The notes below the pieces were generated by a model. That model saw only the letters and a list, made by a program, of their open reading frames with translations. It had not been told where the DNA came from and searched no databases. DNA of 64,000 nucleotides from 40CM-4-69-5 sp036556905. Lineage in GTDB: Bacteria; Methylomirabilota; Methylomirabilia; Rokubacteriales; CSP1-6. Shown here one piece after another: positions 17,264-25,710 of this stretch (its first letter is position 1; the number at the start of each line of letters is the position of its first letter). Where the stretch lies: the NCBI GenBank assembly GCA_036556905.1, contig DATBIM010000102.1, positions 1-64,000 on the forward strand, given 5' to 3'. A program made the translations under genes and the position numbers.

Positions 17264-17773
17264 TCACTCTCCCAGGCGGACGCCGTTCAACAGGGTGCGA
17301 CCAGTGACCGGCACCGGTTTGAGGAGCGCCTGCATGACGAAGCAGCCCCGCTCGGCGTTGCGCACGACCTTGGCGACGCGATCGGGCGGATCCGGCGACT
17401 CGATCTCCAGCGTCGTCTCGGCGCCCAGCATCTGGCCCTGGATGGTGTCGTTCAGCACCGAGCCGTCGACCCGGTAGCGCGCCGTCACCCGCATCCGCAT
17501 GCCCTTCACCGTGACCTTGAGCATGTGCCCGTACCGGGACACCTGGGTCATGAGTCAGAAGGCCAGCGCGGCGCTGAAGTACATGAGCGGCGTGGGCGCC
17601 GAGCCCAGGCCGCCGAGGTTGGGACCTTCGTCGGAGGCGAACGTCATGTGGCCGGTGCCGCCGCGGCTGACCGTGGCCAGCTTGAGAAAGGGCGTGACCA
17701 GATTGACGTCGGCGTCGAACACGATCTCGCGGGTCTGGATCTTGGGATCGAGCCCATCGGGTACGGTGGTCAT
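17264..17773 (-). CDS. OsmC-like selenoprotein (UGA-decoded Sec73)
   Basis: 169 residues if the in-frame TGA at 17555-17557 is read as selenocysteine. The N-terminal half ends LGSAPTPLMYFSAALAF, and the frame continues LMTQVSRYGHMLKVTVKG. OsmC proteins have their first reactive cysteine exactly there, within an AF-C-x-M-T-Q context; the partner cysteine is Cys143 in NAERGCFVMQ. OsmC-type enzymes reduce organic hydroperoxides with such a cysteine pair. The start overlaps the stop of the peroxiredoxin-like gene (ATGA), so translation is coupled. A hairpin with a bulged U and a GU-containing loop follows the TGA. The alternative is a nonsense mutation, but the matching pattern in four other genes makes Sec the better reading. 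Confidence 0.82.
17525..17542 (-). other. bSECIS-like hairpin of the OsmC-like gene at 17264
   Basis: Beginning 12 bases after the TGA: stem GTG-(bulged T)-CCCG, loop GTA, then CGGG-CAC. The loop G and T lie 21 and 22 bases after the TGA. Escherichia coli fdhF has a bulged U and a GU in its SECIS loop at nearly the same distance, as I recall it. Confidence 0.6.
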
Positions 17774-18429
17774 GGTTGCTCCTTTCGCAGGGTTTTCAGG
17801 ATCTCCACCGTGCGGGCCGGTTCTGACCGCCGCGTATAGTCGGGATCGGCGTCCACCGCGCGGATGATGCCCCCGCGGTCGATCACGAACCGGGCCGGGA
17901 TGGGCAGCCGCCAGGTGCCGTCGCCGTTGCCTCGCGCCAGGTCGATGCCGAACTTGAGATAGATCTCGCGCAGGTCGTCGGGCAAGGTGAAGACCAGGCC
18001 ATAGGCCTGGGCCACCGTGTTACCGAGGTCGCGCAGCATTTCGAAGGGCAACGGCTTGGGCGCCTCGGTCTCGCGCGGCGTGCGGGCGACCTGGGGCGAG
18101 ATGACGGCGAGGGTGGCGCCGATGGCGGTGATCTCGGGGAGCGCCTGCTGCAGAGCCTCCAGCTCTGCGTTGCAGTACGGTCACCAGCGCCCGCGGTAGA
18201 AGGACAGCACCAGGGGGCCGCGAGCCGTCAGGGCCGCCAGGCTGACTGGCCGCCCGTCGCTGTTGGGCAGCGTGAAGGGCGGAGCGGCCTGCCCCGGGCG
18301 CGCGACCCGGTCCATGATCCCGGAGGCCCGGAGATCGGCGATGCTGCGCTCCATGACCGCCCGGGCCTCGGGCGGAATACGTGTCTTGGACAGCTCCCGC
18401 ATCGCGTCGAGCTTCGCCTGAAGTGCCAT
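17770..18429 (-). CDS. Peroxiredoxin-like (AhpC/TSA) selenoprotein with U-P-Y-C motif
   Basis: 219 residues with the TGA at 18181-18183 read as Sec83. Before it the frame gives PGQAAPPFTLPNSDGRPVSL and GPLVLSFYRGRW; after it PYCNAELEALQQALPEI. The family sequence is FYRGxWCPYC, so the TGA replaces the first cysteine of a C-x-x-C, leaving U83-P-Y-C86. The rest (LVFTLPDDLREIYLKFGIDL, LPIPARFVIDRGGII) is a complete thioredoxin fold. It probably reduces peroxides or disulfides in the cytoplasm; no signal peptide is seen. The start at 18429 has a strong GGAGGAG site. Its stop overlaps the OsmC-like start. A TetR gene is divergent, with a palindrome between. Confidence 0.84.
18150..18168 (-). other. 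bSECIS-like hairpin of the peroxiredoxin-like gene
   Basis: A perfect 7-bp stem GCAGAGC / GCTCTGC with a 5-base loop TGGAG begins 12 bases after the TGA. There are 19 bases between the TGA and the loop, and a G is in the second loop position, which fits the described bacterial SECIS model. Confidence 0.62.
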
Positions 18430-18499
18430 TGAGCTCCTCCGGGGTGGGTGGATCGCCGGCGTGGCCGTCTGCTCCGGGCCGGAGCATACCACATGTTCT

Positions 18500-18513
18500 T
18501 GACCGATCGTTCA
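18500..18513. promoter_or_regulatory. Palindromic candidate TetR operator
   Basis: TGACCGATCGTTCA is a 14-base inverted repeat with one mismatched pair, centred on CGATCG. It lies in the 105-base region between the divergent peroxiredoxin-like gene and the TetR gene, 21 bases before the TetR start. Position and form suit a TetR-family operator controlling both directions. Confidence 0.5.
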
Positions 18514-18534
18514 GAAACTGGTACTGAGTGAGGC

Positions 18535-19116
18535 GTGGGCCGGCCCCGGGAGTTCGAGCGCGACGTGGTTCTCGACCGCGCCATGCGGGTCTTCTGGACC
18601 CGCGGCTACGAGGCGACGTCGGTCCAGCACCTCGTGGCCCGTATGGGCATCCAGCGCGGCAGCCTCTACGACACCTTCGGAGACAAGCGGAGGCTCTTCT
18701 TCGCGGCCATCGACCACTACGACCGCGTGGTGACCGCGAAGCTTCTGGCGACCCTGGAGGCCCCGGGATCGGGGAGGGACGCCATTCGGCAGTTCTTCCG
18801 GCTCAAGGTCGATGTGTCCGTCGATCCCGGGCGCCCCCGCGGATGTTTGGTGACCAATTCAGCGGCGGAGCTCGCCTCGCGCGATCGCGGGACGGCCACC
18901 CGGGTGGGCGCGGTGTTGACGAAGATCGAGGCCGGCTTCCATCGCGCCGTGGTCCGCGCCCAGAGGGCCGGCGAAATCGACCGCGCGCGGAACCCGCGGG
19001 CCCTGGCCCGATTCCTCACCAGCAGCGCTCAGGGGCTGTCCGTCATGGCCAAGACCTTCCCCGATCGCGCTGTCCTGGAGGACATCGTCAAGGTGATCCT
19101 GGCGGTCCTGGAGTGA
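18535..19116 (+). CDS. TetR/AcrR-family transcriptional regulator
   Basis: 193 residues, normal for TetR. The N-terminal helix-turn-helix is clear: VFWTRGYEATSVQHLVARMGIQRGSLYDTFGDKRRLFFAAI. The ligand domain contains GRPRGCLVTNSAAEL with a single conserved-looking cysteine (Cys104); related regulators such as NemR sense electrophiles or oxidants through a cysteine in this region, so redox sensing is plausible but inferred. Starts at GTG 18535. It is divergent from the peroxiredoxin/OsmC pair and 49 bases upstream of a second OsmC-like gene in its own direction, so it probably controls all three redox genes. Confidence 0.85.
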   Translation: MGRPREFERDVVLDRAMRVFWTRGYEATSVQHLVARMGIQRGSLYDTFGDKRRLFFAAIDHYDRVVTAKLLATLEAPGSGRDAIRQFFRLKVDVSVDPGRPRGCLVTNSAAELASRDRGTATRVGAVLTKIEAGFHRAVVRAQRAGEIDRARNPRALARFLTSSAQGLSVMAKTFPDRAVLEDIVKVILAVLE

Positions 19117-19165
19117 TGGGCGGCGGCACGGCACGTCGTGCGTCGAGATCAACGAGGAGGTTCCC

Positions 19166-19636
19166 ATGGGCGAGATCATCCACGTAAGCAGGGGGCGCGT
19201 CGTCAAGGAGCCGGGCCGCGGCATGAAGACTGCCTACCTGGACGCCTTCCCCGACACGCCGATCCCCTACGGCATCCACGGCGGGATCAAGAACTTCTAC
19301 AAGGCCGAGCCGGAGGTTGAGCGGCCGGCGACCCTGGACCATCTCGTAATGGCGGTGGCCGGGTGACTGACCGGCAATATGGGAAGCGCGCTGGATGCGC
19401 GCGGAATCAAGAGCTCGCCCGATAATCTCGTCGCCCACGTCGAGGGAATCATCGAGAACGTCGAGGGCGTCCCCCTCATCACCACGATCCGGGTCCGTTA
19501 CACGTGCACGATCCCCAGGGGCAAGCGCGCCGAGGCCGAGCGCGCGCTCGGCGTCCACGAACGGGGCTGCCCGGCCAGCCAGAGCGTCCGGCGGGGAATC
19601 AACGTCGAGTACAGCGCCGAATTCGAGGAGGTCTGA
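19166..19636 (+). CDS. OsmC-like selenoprotein (UGA-decoded Sec67)
   Basis: 156 residues with the TGA at 19364-19366 read as Sec67. The frame reads VERPATLDHLVMAVAG, TGA, then LTGNMGSALDARGI; OsmC/YhfA proteins have AG-C-L-T-G at this point. The second cysteine is Cys135 in HERGCPASQSV, the usual partner position. Starts at an ATG with GAGGAGG upstream. The frame has no other interruption, and the two halves together give a normal OsmC length. It should reduce organic hydroperoxides or a related thiol substrate. It follows the TetR gene in the same direction, and a 6-bp hairpin follows the TGA. It shares little sequence with the other OsmC-like protein here, so it is not a recent duplicate. 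Confidence 0.82.
19386..19402 (+). other. bSECIS-like hairpin of the OsmC-like gene at 19166
   Basis: A perfect 6-bp stem GCGCGC / GCGCGC with the loop TGGAT. The loop begins 26 bases after the TGA and has G in its second position. The loop resembles the TGGAG loop of the peroxiredoxin-like gene. Confidence 0.55.
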
Positions 19637-19712
19637 AGCGCGCCCGGCCCGGCGCACCCACGCCGCCGAAAAACTTGGCGCCGGCATCGGGTTCTGGTCT
19701 CATGTTGGCCAT

Positions 19713-21698
19713 ATGCGAACGAAGCGGAACCCTCTGAAGAAGGCGAACCGTCCCGCCAAGGCGGACCTCCCCGCGAAGGTGAACCCAGTCTCCGCCGTCG
19801 AGATGGGGGCGCGCCAGCGGGAGATCTCGGTCTCCGAGTTCTTCACCAAGAACCGACATCTCCTGGGATTCGACAATCCGCGCAAGGCGCTGCTCACCTG
19901 CGTGAAAGAGGCTGTCGACAACGCGCTCGACGCCTGCGAGGAAGCAGGCATCCTCCCCGACGTCGTCGTCAGAGTGGAGACCGTCGCCAACGGGGAAGCT
20001 CCGCCTCCTCCCAGCCAGGCCAGCCGGTTCCGGATCACCGTCACCGACAACGGCCCCGGTATCATCCGCCAGCAGATTCCCCGGATCTTCGCGAAGCTCC
20101 TCTACGGGTCCAAGTTCCATCGGCTGCGCATGAGCCGGGGTCAGCAGGGCATCGGCATCTCGGCGGCGGGCATGTACGGCCAGCTCACGACGGGCAAGCC
20201 CGTGCAGATCATCTCCCGCACCGGTGCGCGCGCCCCCGCCCACTACTTCGAGGTCCAGATCGACACCAAGAAGAACGAGCCGCTGATTCTGGAGAAGAAA
20301 CAGATCACCTGGGAGTGCGAGCGCGGGACTCAGGTGACCCTGGAGGTCGAGGGCCGGTACCAGAAGGGGCGGGCCTCGGTAGACGAGTATGTCGAGCAGA
20401 CCATCATCGCCAATCCCCACGTCACGCTGACGTATTTCACCCCGGAGGGGGACACCAAGAAGTATCCGCGGACGTACCCGCAGCTGCCTCCCTCGCCGCG
20501 GGAGATCAAGCCGCATCCCTACGGCATCGAGCTCGGGATGCTGCTCAAGATGCTCCAGGACACGGGCAGCCACACCGTCGCGGGGTTCCTGGCCAGCGAC
20601 TTCAGCCGGGTGTCACCGGCCCTGGCCGAGGAGATCTGCAAATCGGCGGGTCTGTCGCCCCGGGCCCGACCGCGCGACATCCACGGGCCGGCCGCCGAGG
20701 CCCTCTACAAGGCCATCCAGTCGACCAAGATCATGGCGCCGCCCACCAACTGCCTGTCCCCCATCGGAGAGCAGGCGATTCTGTCCGGGCTGTACCAGCA
20801 GATCAAAGGGGAGTTCTACACGGCGGTGAGCCGCCCGCCGGCCGTGTACCGCGGCAACCCCTTCGTCATCGAGGCCGGCCTGGCCTACGGTCGGGGGCCG
20901 GAGGTGGGAACGGAGCGCCCGGAGAAGCCGGCGATCCCCTTAGCCGAGGGGGAGGGGGAGGCGGGCGACAGCGAGCTGGCCCGCGTCATCCGCTACGCCA
21001 ACCGGGTGCCGCTGCTCTATCAGCAGGCGGCCTGCGTGAGCTTCAAGGCCGTGCTCGACACCAGCTGGCGCAACTACGGAGTGCCGCAGTCCCGGGGCGC
21101 GCTGCCGTCCGGCCCCATGGTGATCTTTGTGCACATGGCCTCGGTGTGGGTCCCGTTCACCAGCGAATCCAAGGAAGCGATCGCCGATTACGACGAGATC
21201 CGCAAGGAGATCACTCTGGCCCTGCGCGAGTGCGGCCGTCGGCTGGGGGCCTTCCTCCGCCGGCGCGAGCGGGCCCACAGCGAGTTCCGGCGGCGCAACA
21301 TCTTCGAGCTCTACATCGAGGAGGTCGTCGAGTCGTGCAACCGCCTCAAGGGGGGCCGGCTGCCCGTGGCCAAACTGAGAGAGCAGCTCCAGCGGATGGC
21401 CCTGCGGCGGACCGGCGGTGACAAGACGGACGAGCTGCTCGGGAAGAACGGCGGGGGCCCGGAGGGGCTGCCTCACTCGATCATCGTCACGCCGGAGGGG
21501 GTCGAAGGCGAAGTGCCGGTGGTGGTCGGCGAAGCGCCGTCACCAGCGTCGCCGAACGGCACCGCCAAGGGGCCCGGCGCCCTGGAGGCGGAGCGCGGTA
21601 CGCGAATGACGTCGGGAACGCGGAAGGCTCAACGCGCGCGCAAAGGCGGCGCTCCGGCCGCGAAACGCCCGGTCCCCACCGCGCGCAGGAAAGCGTAG
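19713..21698 (+). CDS. top6B: DNA topoisomerase VI subunit B
   Basis: 661 residues. The GHKL ATPase domain is clear: KEAVDNALDACEEAGILPDV (N-box with the catalytic glutamate context), FRITVTDNGPGI, LLYGSKFHRLRMSRGQQGIGISAAGMYGQ (the GxxGxG loop) and a transducer domain with the switch lysine expected in NCLSPIGEQ-type context further on. The region PRARPRDIHGPAAEALYKAI resembles the helix-two-turn-helix insert. Together with subunit A it makes a type IIB topoisomerase that passes DNA through double-strand breaks using ATP. This enzyme is mainly archaeal and plant, and sporadic in bacteria. The C-terminal tail (about 70 residues) is Ala/Lys/Arg-rich and probably disordered. Subunit A follows after 8 bases. 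Confidence 0.92.
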   Translation: MRTKRNPLKKANRPAKADLPAKVNPVSAVEMGARQREISVSEFFTKNRHLLGFDNPRKALLTCVKEAVDNALDACEEAGILPDVVVRVETVANGEAPPPPSQASRFRITVTDNGPGIIRQQIPRIFAKLLYGSKFHRLRMSRGQQGIGISAAGMYGQLTTGKPVQIISRTGARAPAHYFEVQIDTKKNEPLILEKKQITWECERGTQVTLEVEGRYQKGRASVDEYVEQTIIANPHVTLTYFTPEGDTKKYPRTYPQLPPSPREIKPHPYGIELGMLLKMLQDTGSHTVAGFLASDFSRVSPALAEEICKSAGLSPRARPRDIHGPAAEALYKAIQSTKIMAPPTNCLSPIGEQAILSGLYQQIKGEFYTAVSRPPAVYRGNPFVIEAGLAYGRGPEVGTERPEKPAIPLAEGEGEAGDSELARVIRYANRVPLLYQQAACVSFKAVLDTSWRNYGVPQSRGALPSGPMVIFVHMASVWVPFTSESKEAIADYDEIRKEITLALRECGRRLGAFLRRRERAHSEFRRRNIFELYIEEVVESCNRLKGGRLPVAKLREQLQRMALRRTGGDKTDELLGKNGGGPEGLPHSIIVTPEGVEGEVPVVVGEAPSPASPNGTAKGPGALEAERGTRMTSGTRKAQRARKGGAPAAKRPVPTARRKA

Positions 21699-21706
21699 GA
21701 CTGCAC

Positions 21707-22810
21707 ATGGCCCGGACGTCCCGGAAGCCGACCGCCGTCGAGAAGAAGCTGGTCGGGGTGGCCGACCTGGTGATCAGCGCGGCGGAACGCCGCAAGGATC
21801 CCACCCTGGCCATTCCCGTTCGCTCCCTGTCCAACATCACCTTCAACGAGCGCAAGGGCCTGATCGAGCTGGGGAAGCGAAAGCAGGCCCGGTCATTCTT
21901 CAACGTGGGCATGGCCAAGAAGTTCATGCAGACGGTGCTGGTGGCCGATGCCCTCTGCGAGCTCCAGCGGGCCAACCTCACGACCTCGCTGCGGGAGATC
22001 TACTACCGGACCAAGCACACGATCAAGAACTCGCACGAGAACACGCTCGACACCCAGGACGAGTCCGACCCGCTCATCGAGGACCTGGAGGTGACGCTGG
22101 AGGCCCTGCGGGAGGAGCTGCACGTGCGGGCCGAGAACGCCGGCTCCATCGTCGGGCCGCTGGTGCTGGTGGACGACGGCGACCGGGTGGACTGCGCCCG
22201 GCTGGGCAAGGGTGGCTACTCCGTGCCCTCGATCGTCGAGGAGGAGTATTTACAGATTCGGCAATGCACGGCCAGCTTCGTGCTGCTGGTCGAGAAGGGC
22301 ACCCAGTGGAACCGGCTCTCCGAGGACAAGTTCTGGCGGACCCACAACTGCATTCTCCTGACCGGCAACGGCCAGCCGCCCCGGGGCGTGCGCCGGCTGG
22401 CCCGGCGGCTGCACGAGGAGAAGGGACTCCCGGTCTACGTCCTGGTGGACAACGACCCCTGGGGCTACTACATCTATTCGGTCATCAAGCAGGGCTCGAT
22501 CAATCTGGCCTTCGAGAGCCAGCGCATGGCCATCCCCAGGGCCAAGTTCATCGGGCTGTCCAGCGCCGATCCCGAAGCGTACGGCTTGCCGCGCAACGTG
22601 GGCATCAAGCTCAACGACAAGGACGTCGCCCGCGCCCGTGAGCTCCTGGGCTATTCGTGGTTCCAGAAGAAGCCCTGGCAGGACGAGATCAAGCGGATGC
22701 TCGGGAGCGGGCTCAAGTATGAGCTGGACGCCCTCGCCAACAAGGACTTCCAGTACCTCACCAAGAAGTATCTTCCCCGCAAGCTCAAAGAGAAGGACTG
22801 GCTGGACTAG
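21707..22810 (+). CDS. top6A: DNA topoisomerase VI subunit A (Spo11-like)
   Basis: 367 residues, the normal size. The winged-helix domain carries the catalytic tyrosine in LREIYYRTKH (about residues 100-110). The Toprim domain follows with the glutamate in FVLLVEKGTQWNRL and the DxD-type metal site in YVLVDNDPWGYYIYSVIKQGS. The C-terminal SSADPEAYGLP and LNDKDVARARELL segments match archaeal Top6A. With subunit B it should make the active A2B2 enzyme. Both catalytic centres look intact. The 8-base spacing from top6B indicates an operon. Confidence 0.93.
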   Translation: MARTSRKPTAVEKKLVGVADLVISAAERRKDPTLAIPVRSLSNITFNERKGLIELGKRKQARSFFNVGMAKKFMQTVLVADALCELQRANLTTSLREIYYRTKHTIKNSHENTLDTQDESDPLIEDLEVTLEALREELHVRAENAGSIVGPLVLVDDGDRVDCARLGKGGYSVPSIVEEEYLQIRQCTASFVLLVEKGTQWNRLSEDKFWRTHNCILLTGNGQPPRGVRRLARRLHEEKGLPVYVLVDNDPWGYYIYSVIKQGSINLAFESQRMAIPRAKFIGLSSADPEAYGLPRNVGIKLNDKDVARARELLGYSWFQKKPWQDEIKRMLGSGLKYELDALANKDFQYLTKKYLPRKLKEKDWLD

Positions 22811-22822
22811 GCGGCGCCCCGC

Positions 22823-24796
22823 TCAGCGGCGGGCGGCCAGCCAGTCCCAGAAGCGCGCGGCCAGCGCGACGCACAGCTCGACGTCGGCGTCCAGCAGGTA
22901 CCGCTCCCCGGCCAGCGCGAGACCGGCCGCGCGCACGCGGCCCAGGTAGGCCTCGCGCGAAGCGTAGCGCTCCTCGACCGACGGTCGGGGGTCATTGGCG
23001 GCGGCGCGCTCGCCTGCTGTCCATGGCAACGGGATCGTCGAGCCCGCGAATACCAGCAACTGCTCGGCGCCGCCGATGTCGGGATGACGGAGGTTCCACC
23101 CCGTGTGGGTGGCCAGCGGCGCGACGATCTGGGGCAGGCGAAGGCCGCCCGTCTCGTTGCCGTCGCTGTCTACCGCCGACACGAGGCTGCCCCAGCCGGG
23201 CCCGGGCCGCGGCGGCAGCGTCGTGAAGTCCAGCCGGAGGGGGCGAGCGTGGCGCCGGGGATAGCGGGCCGCGGGAATCCGCGCGAACACCGACGCCAGG
23301 CCCTCTGGCACGACGGCGGTGGAGTCGGCGACCCGCGGATGGCGGCTGGGCGGCGGCTCGGTGCCCTCGCTGACCCAGCGATCGAGGTTCACGAGGCAGG
23401 CACGCAGGAGCGGCGCGTAGTCGATGACGGAGCGCAGGTGCTGGGCGCGCTCCAGAGGTGCGCCGGGGTCGGCGGCCGGCGGCGGCGTGTCACTCGGCGG
23501 CCACACTCCGAGGCCGTGCTCGGTGCCGGCAAAGTGGTACACGCGCGTGTGCGGACCCAGGGGGTGGTCGCCCTTGCCGTCCACGTCCGTGTGGATCAGC
23601 GAGGCATCGCCGCGGTGATACTCGGCCGACGTGTTCGTGTACATGACTTTCAGTCGGCTGCCGCGCGCATCCAGCCGGGCGTGCAGCGCGCCGGTCCGTC
23701 CGGTCAGCGGATCGCTCTGGGGGCGGTCGGTGAAGGGGAACAGGTGGGCCATGGCGTTGGGGCGGTCCTTGGAATTCTGCCCGAAGCGCTGGTTGAACTC
23801 GCCGCGCATGCCGCCGGCGACGTTGGCGATGATGCCATCGAGCGCTTCCCGCCCGTGCTCATCGAGGTTCAGGTCGTCGTGGACGAGTGTGCGCAGCAGC
23901 CGGCCGGTCTGGGAGCGGCCGTAGGCATAGGCCCACCGGAGGACGCCGACGGCGGGGTTGCCGCTGGCCTCGTCGCCGTGCTTCAGCCATGCCGCGCACT
24001 CACGCAGCGCCACCAGGCCCAGGCCCACCACCGGCGCCCCGACCGCGGTGTAAGTCACCTGGTAGATCCGCCCCGCGGCGAAGCCGCCCTCGAGCCACAC
24101 GTGGGCGGCGTCGGCCACCACGCGGCCGCCGTCGGCCCGGGCGAATCGCCAGCGGCCACGCGGGATCGTCTCGGCCTCCCCGTCCCGCTGATCGCGCACG
24201 GTCAGCACCGCGTCGCGCTCCTCGAGGTCGGCCGCGGCATAGGGGATGTGGCCCCGGTCGGAGAGCATGAGGTGCGAGGCGCGCGCGGCCGGGTGGAGCT
24301 GCACGAGCAGGCGACCCCGGAGCCGTCCACCATCGGGGCCCTGCGCCTCCGGCGCCTCGAGGCGGTAGAGACCCGGGTTCCTCGGCACGTCCCACTGCCA
24401 GCCGCAGGAGGCCACGACGAAGCCCCGCCGCATCAGGAAGCCGTCGCCGACGTCGATGGGGGGATTGGGGTCGGAGTCCGGCCCGAAAACCGGGCGGGTG
24501 GCGCGATTGAAATTCGGCACGGCCACGGTGTTGCCCCGGTTGACCACGTCGAGCAGCAGGCGACCGCTGGCGCGCCGACGGTCGACCGGCAGCAGGATCG
24601 ACACGTCGGCCGCGCAGGCCACGCGGCCGCTCGCGTCGCGGGGGGCGAGGTCGAGATCCGTGACGCGCGCGTTGGCCGGATGGCCCGGGTCCACCGACAG
24701 GCGCAGCCGCCCCTTGAGCTGCTCGTAGGCGCCGACCTCGCCGAAGGGCACGCCACCGGCCAGGGGACGGCGAAGCTGCAGCTCGAACGCGGTCAC
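22823..24796 (-). CDS. Alpha/beta hydrolase domain-containing protein
   Basis: 657 residues of a large, poorly characterised family annotated as alpha/beta hydrolase domain (PF20091-like). Seen are a beta-rich N-terminal half (LQLRRPLAGGVPFGEVGAYEQLKGRL, RGFVVASCGWQWDV) and a C-terminal half with WAYAYGRSQTGRLLRTLVHDDLN, where GRSQTG takes the place of the nucleophile elbow, and VYHFAGTEHGLG. No signal peptide is visible. The GTG start overlaps the LLM flavin gene stop (GTGA), so it is the third gene of a minus-strand operon with the amidohydrolase and the LLM enzyme. The natural substrate is unknown. Confidence 0.65.
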   Translation of the reverse strand: MTAFELQLRRPLAGGVPFGEVGAYEQLKGRLRLSVDPGHPANARVTDLDLAPRDASGRVACAADVSILLPVDRRRASGRLLLDVVNRGNTVAVPNFNRATRPVFGPDSDPNPPIDVGDGFLMRRGFVVASCGWQWDVPRNPGLYRLEAPEAQGPDGGRLRGRLLVQLHPAARASHLMLSDRGHIPYAAADLEERDAVLTVRDQRDGEAETIPRGRWRFARADGGRVVADAAHVWLEGGFAAGRIYQVTYTAVGAPVVGLGLVALRECAAWLKHGDEASGNPAVGVLRWAYAYGRSQTGRLLRTLVHDDLNLDEHGREALDGIIANVAGGMRGEFNQRFGQNSKDRPNAMAHLFPFTDRPQSDPLTGRTGALHARLDARGSRLKVMYTNTSAEYHRGDASLIHTDVDGKGDHPLGPHTRVYHFAGTEHGLGVWPPSDTPPPAADPGAPLERAQHLRSVIDYAPLLRACLVNLDRWVSEGTEPPPSRHPRVADSTAVVPEGLASVFARIPAARYPRRHARPLRLDFTTLPPRPGPGWGSLVSAVDSDGNETGGLRLPQIVAPLATHTGWNLRHPDIGGAEQLLVFAGSTIPLPWTAGERAAANDPRPSVEERYASREAYLGRVRAAGLALAGERYLLDADVELCVALAARFWDWLAARR

Positions 24797-25710
24797 CGCC
24801 CCACCTCGGCGCGGAGCCGCGCGCCCAGCACGCCCAGGGCGTCGATCATCGCGCTGACGGAGCGCGCGCCGGCCTGGAAGACGGCCGTGGCGTTGAGCGA
24901 GACCCAGCCGAAGCCCATGGCTTGCAGGGCCGCCACCCGGGCGACGACACGGTCGGGCTCGGCATAGAAACGCTTGGCGGCGGCGTCGCGCGGCGGCGGC
25001 GCCACCATGCTCTGCAGGCCGATGGCCCCGGGGTCGCGCCCGGCCTGCTCGGCGTAGCGATGGATCGCGCCGATGGCCCGCCGCGCATCGGCGGCCTCGT
25101 TCACCCGACTGGCCAGCCACCCGTCGCCCAGCCGTCCCACGCGGCGGTAGGCCGCTTCCGAGTTGCCGCCGACCCAGATGGGGAGCGCGCGTCCCTGCGG
25201 CGGCTTGGGCTCCATGGCCATGGCCGTGGCGTGATAGTGCTTGCCGCCGAAGTCCACGCGGGCCTCGGCCCAGTACGCGCGCAGCAGGGCGATGGCCTCG
25301 TCCATCCGGACCCCGCGCGTGTGGAAGTCGGCGCCCAGGGCCTGGTACTCCGACTCCTGCCAGCCCACGCCCACCCCGAGGCGCACGCGGCCGCCCGACA
25401 GCGTGTCCAGCGTGCTCACCTGTTTGGCGACCAGCGTGGGCTCCCGCTGCGGCAGCACGAGCACCTCGGTGCCGAGCGTGACCCGCGAGGTGACGGCGGC
25501 CACGTGGGCCAGCGTCATCAGCGCTTCCAGGATGGGCATCGCGGGGTTGTAGGGGCCGGGGGGACGTCCGTCGATGGGGAAGCCCATGACCACGTGGTCG
25601 AAGACGTCGATGTGGTCATAGCCCATCTGCTCGATGGCCCCGGCGAAGCGTCGCACCGCCTCCGGGCCCTCGCGGTAGGCGACGCTGGGGAACTCGATCG
25701 CGAGCTTCAC
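24793..25710 (-). CDS. LLM-class flavin-dependent oxidoreductase
   Basis: 305 residues of the luciferase-like monooxygenase family. Typical segments are AIEQMGYDHIDVFDHV, VTLGTEVLVLPQREPTLVAKQVSTLDTLSGGRVRLGVGVGW and PIWVGGNSEAAYRRVGRLGDGW. These TIM-barrel enzymes use FMN or coenzyme F420; the spacing here resembles the F420-dependent or FMN-dependent subfamilies common in soil bacteria, and the cofactor cannot be decided. The start GTG at 25710 overlaps the amidohydrolase stop, and the downstream gene overlaps its own stop, so the three form one tightly coupled minus-strand operon. Confidence 0.87.
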   Translation of the reverse strand: MKLAIEFPSVAYREGPEAVRRFAGAIEQMGYDHIDVFDHVVMGFPIDGRPPGPYNPAMPILEALMTLAHVAAVTSRVTLGTEVLVLPQREPTLVAKQVSTLDTLSGGRVRLGVGVGWQESEYQALGADFHTRGVRMDEAIALLRAYWAEARVDFGGKHYHATAMAMEPKPPQGRALPIWVGGNSEAAYRRVGRLGDGWLASRVNEAADARRAIGAIHRYAEQAGRDPGAIGLQSMVAPPPRDAAAKRFYAEPDRVVARVAALQAMGFGWVSLNATAVFQAGARSVSAMIDALGVLGARLRAEVGR

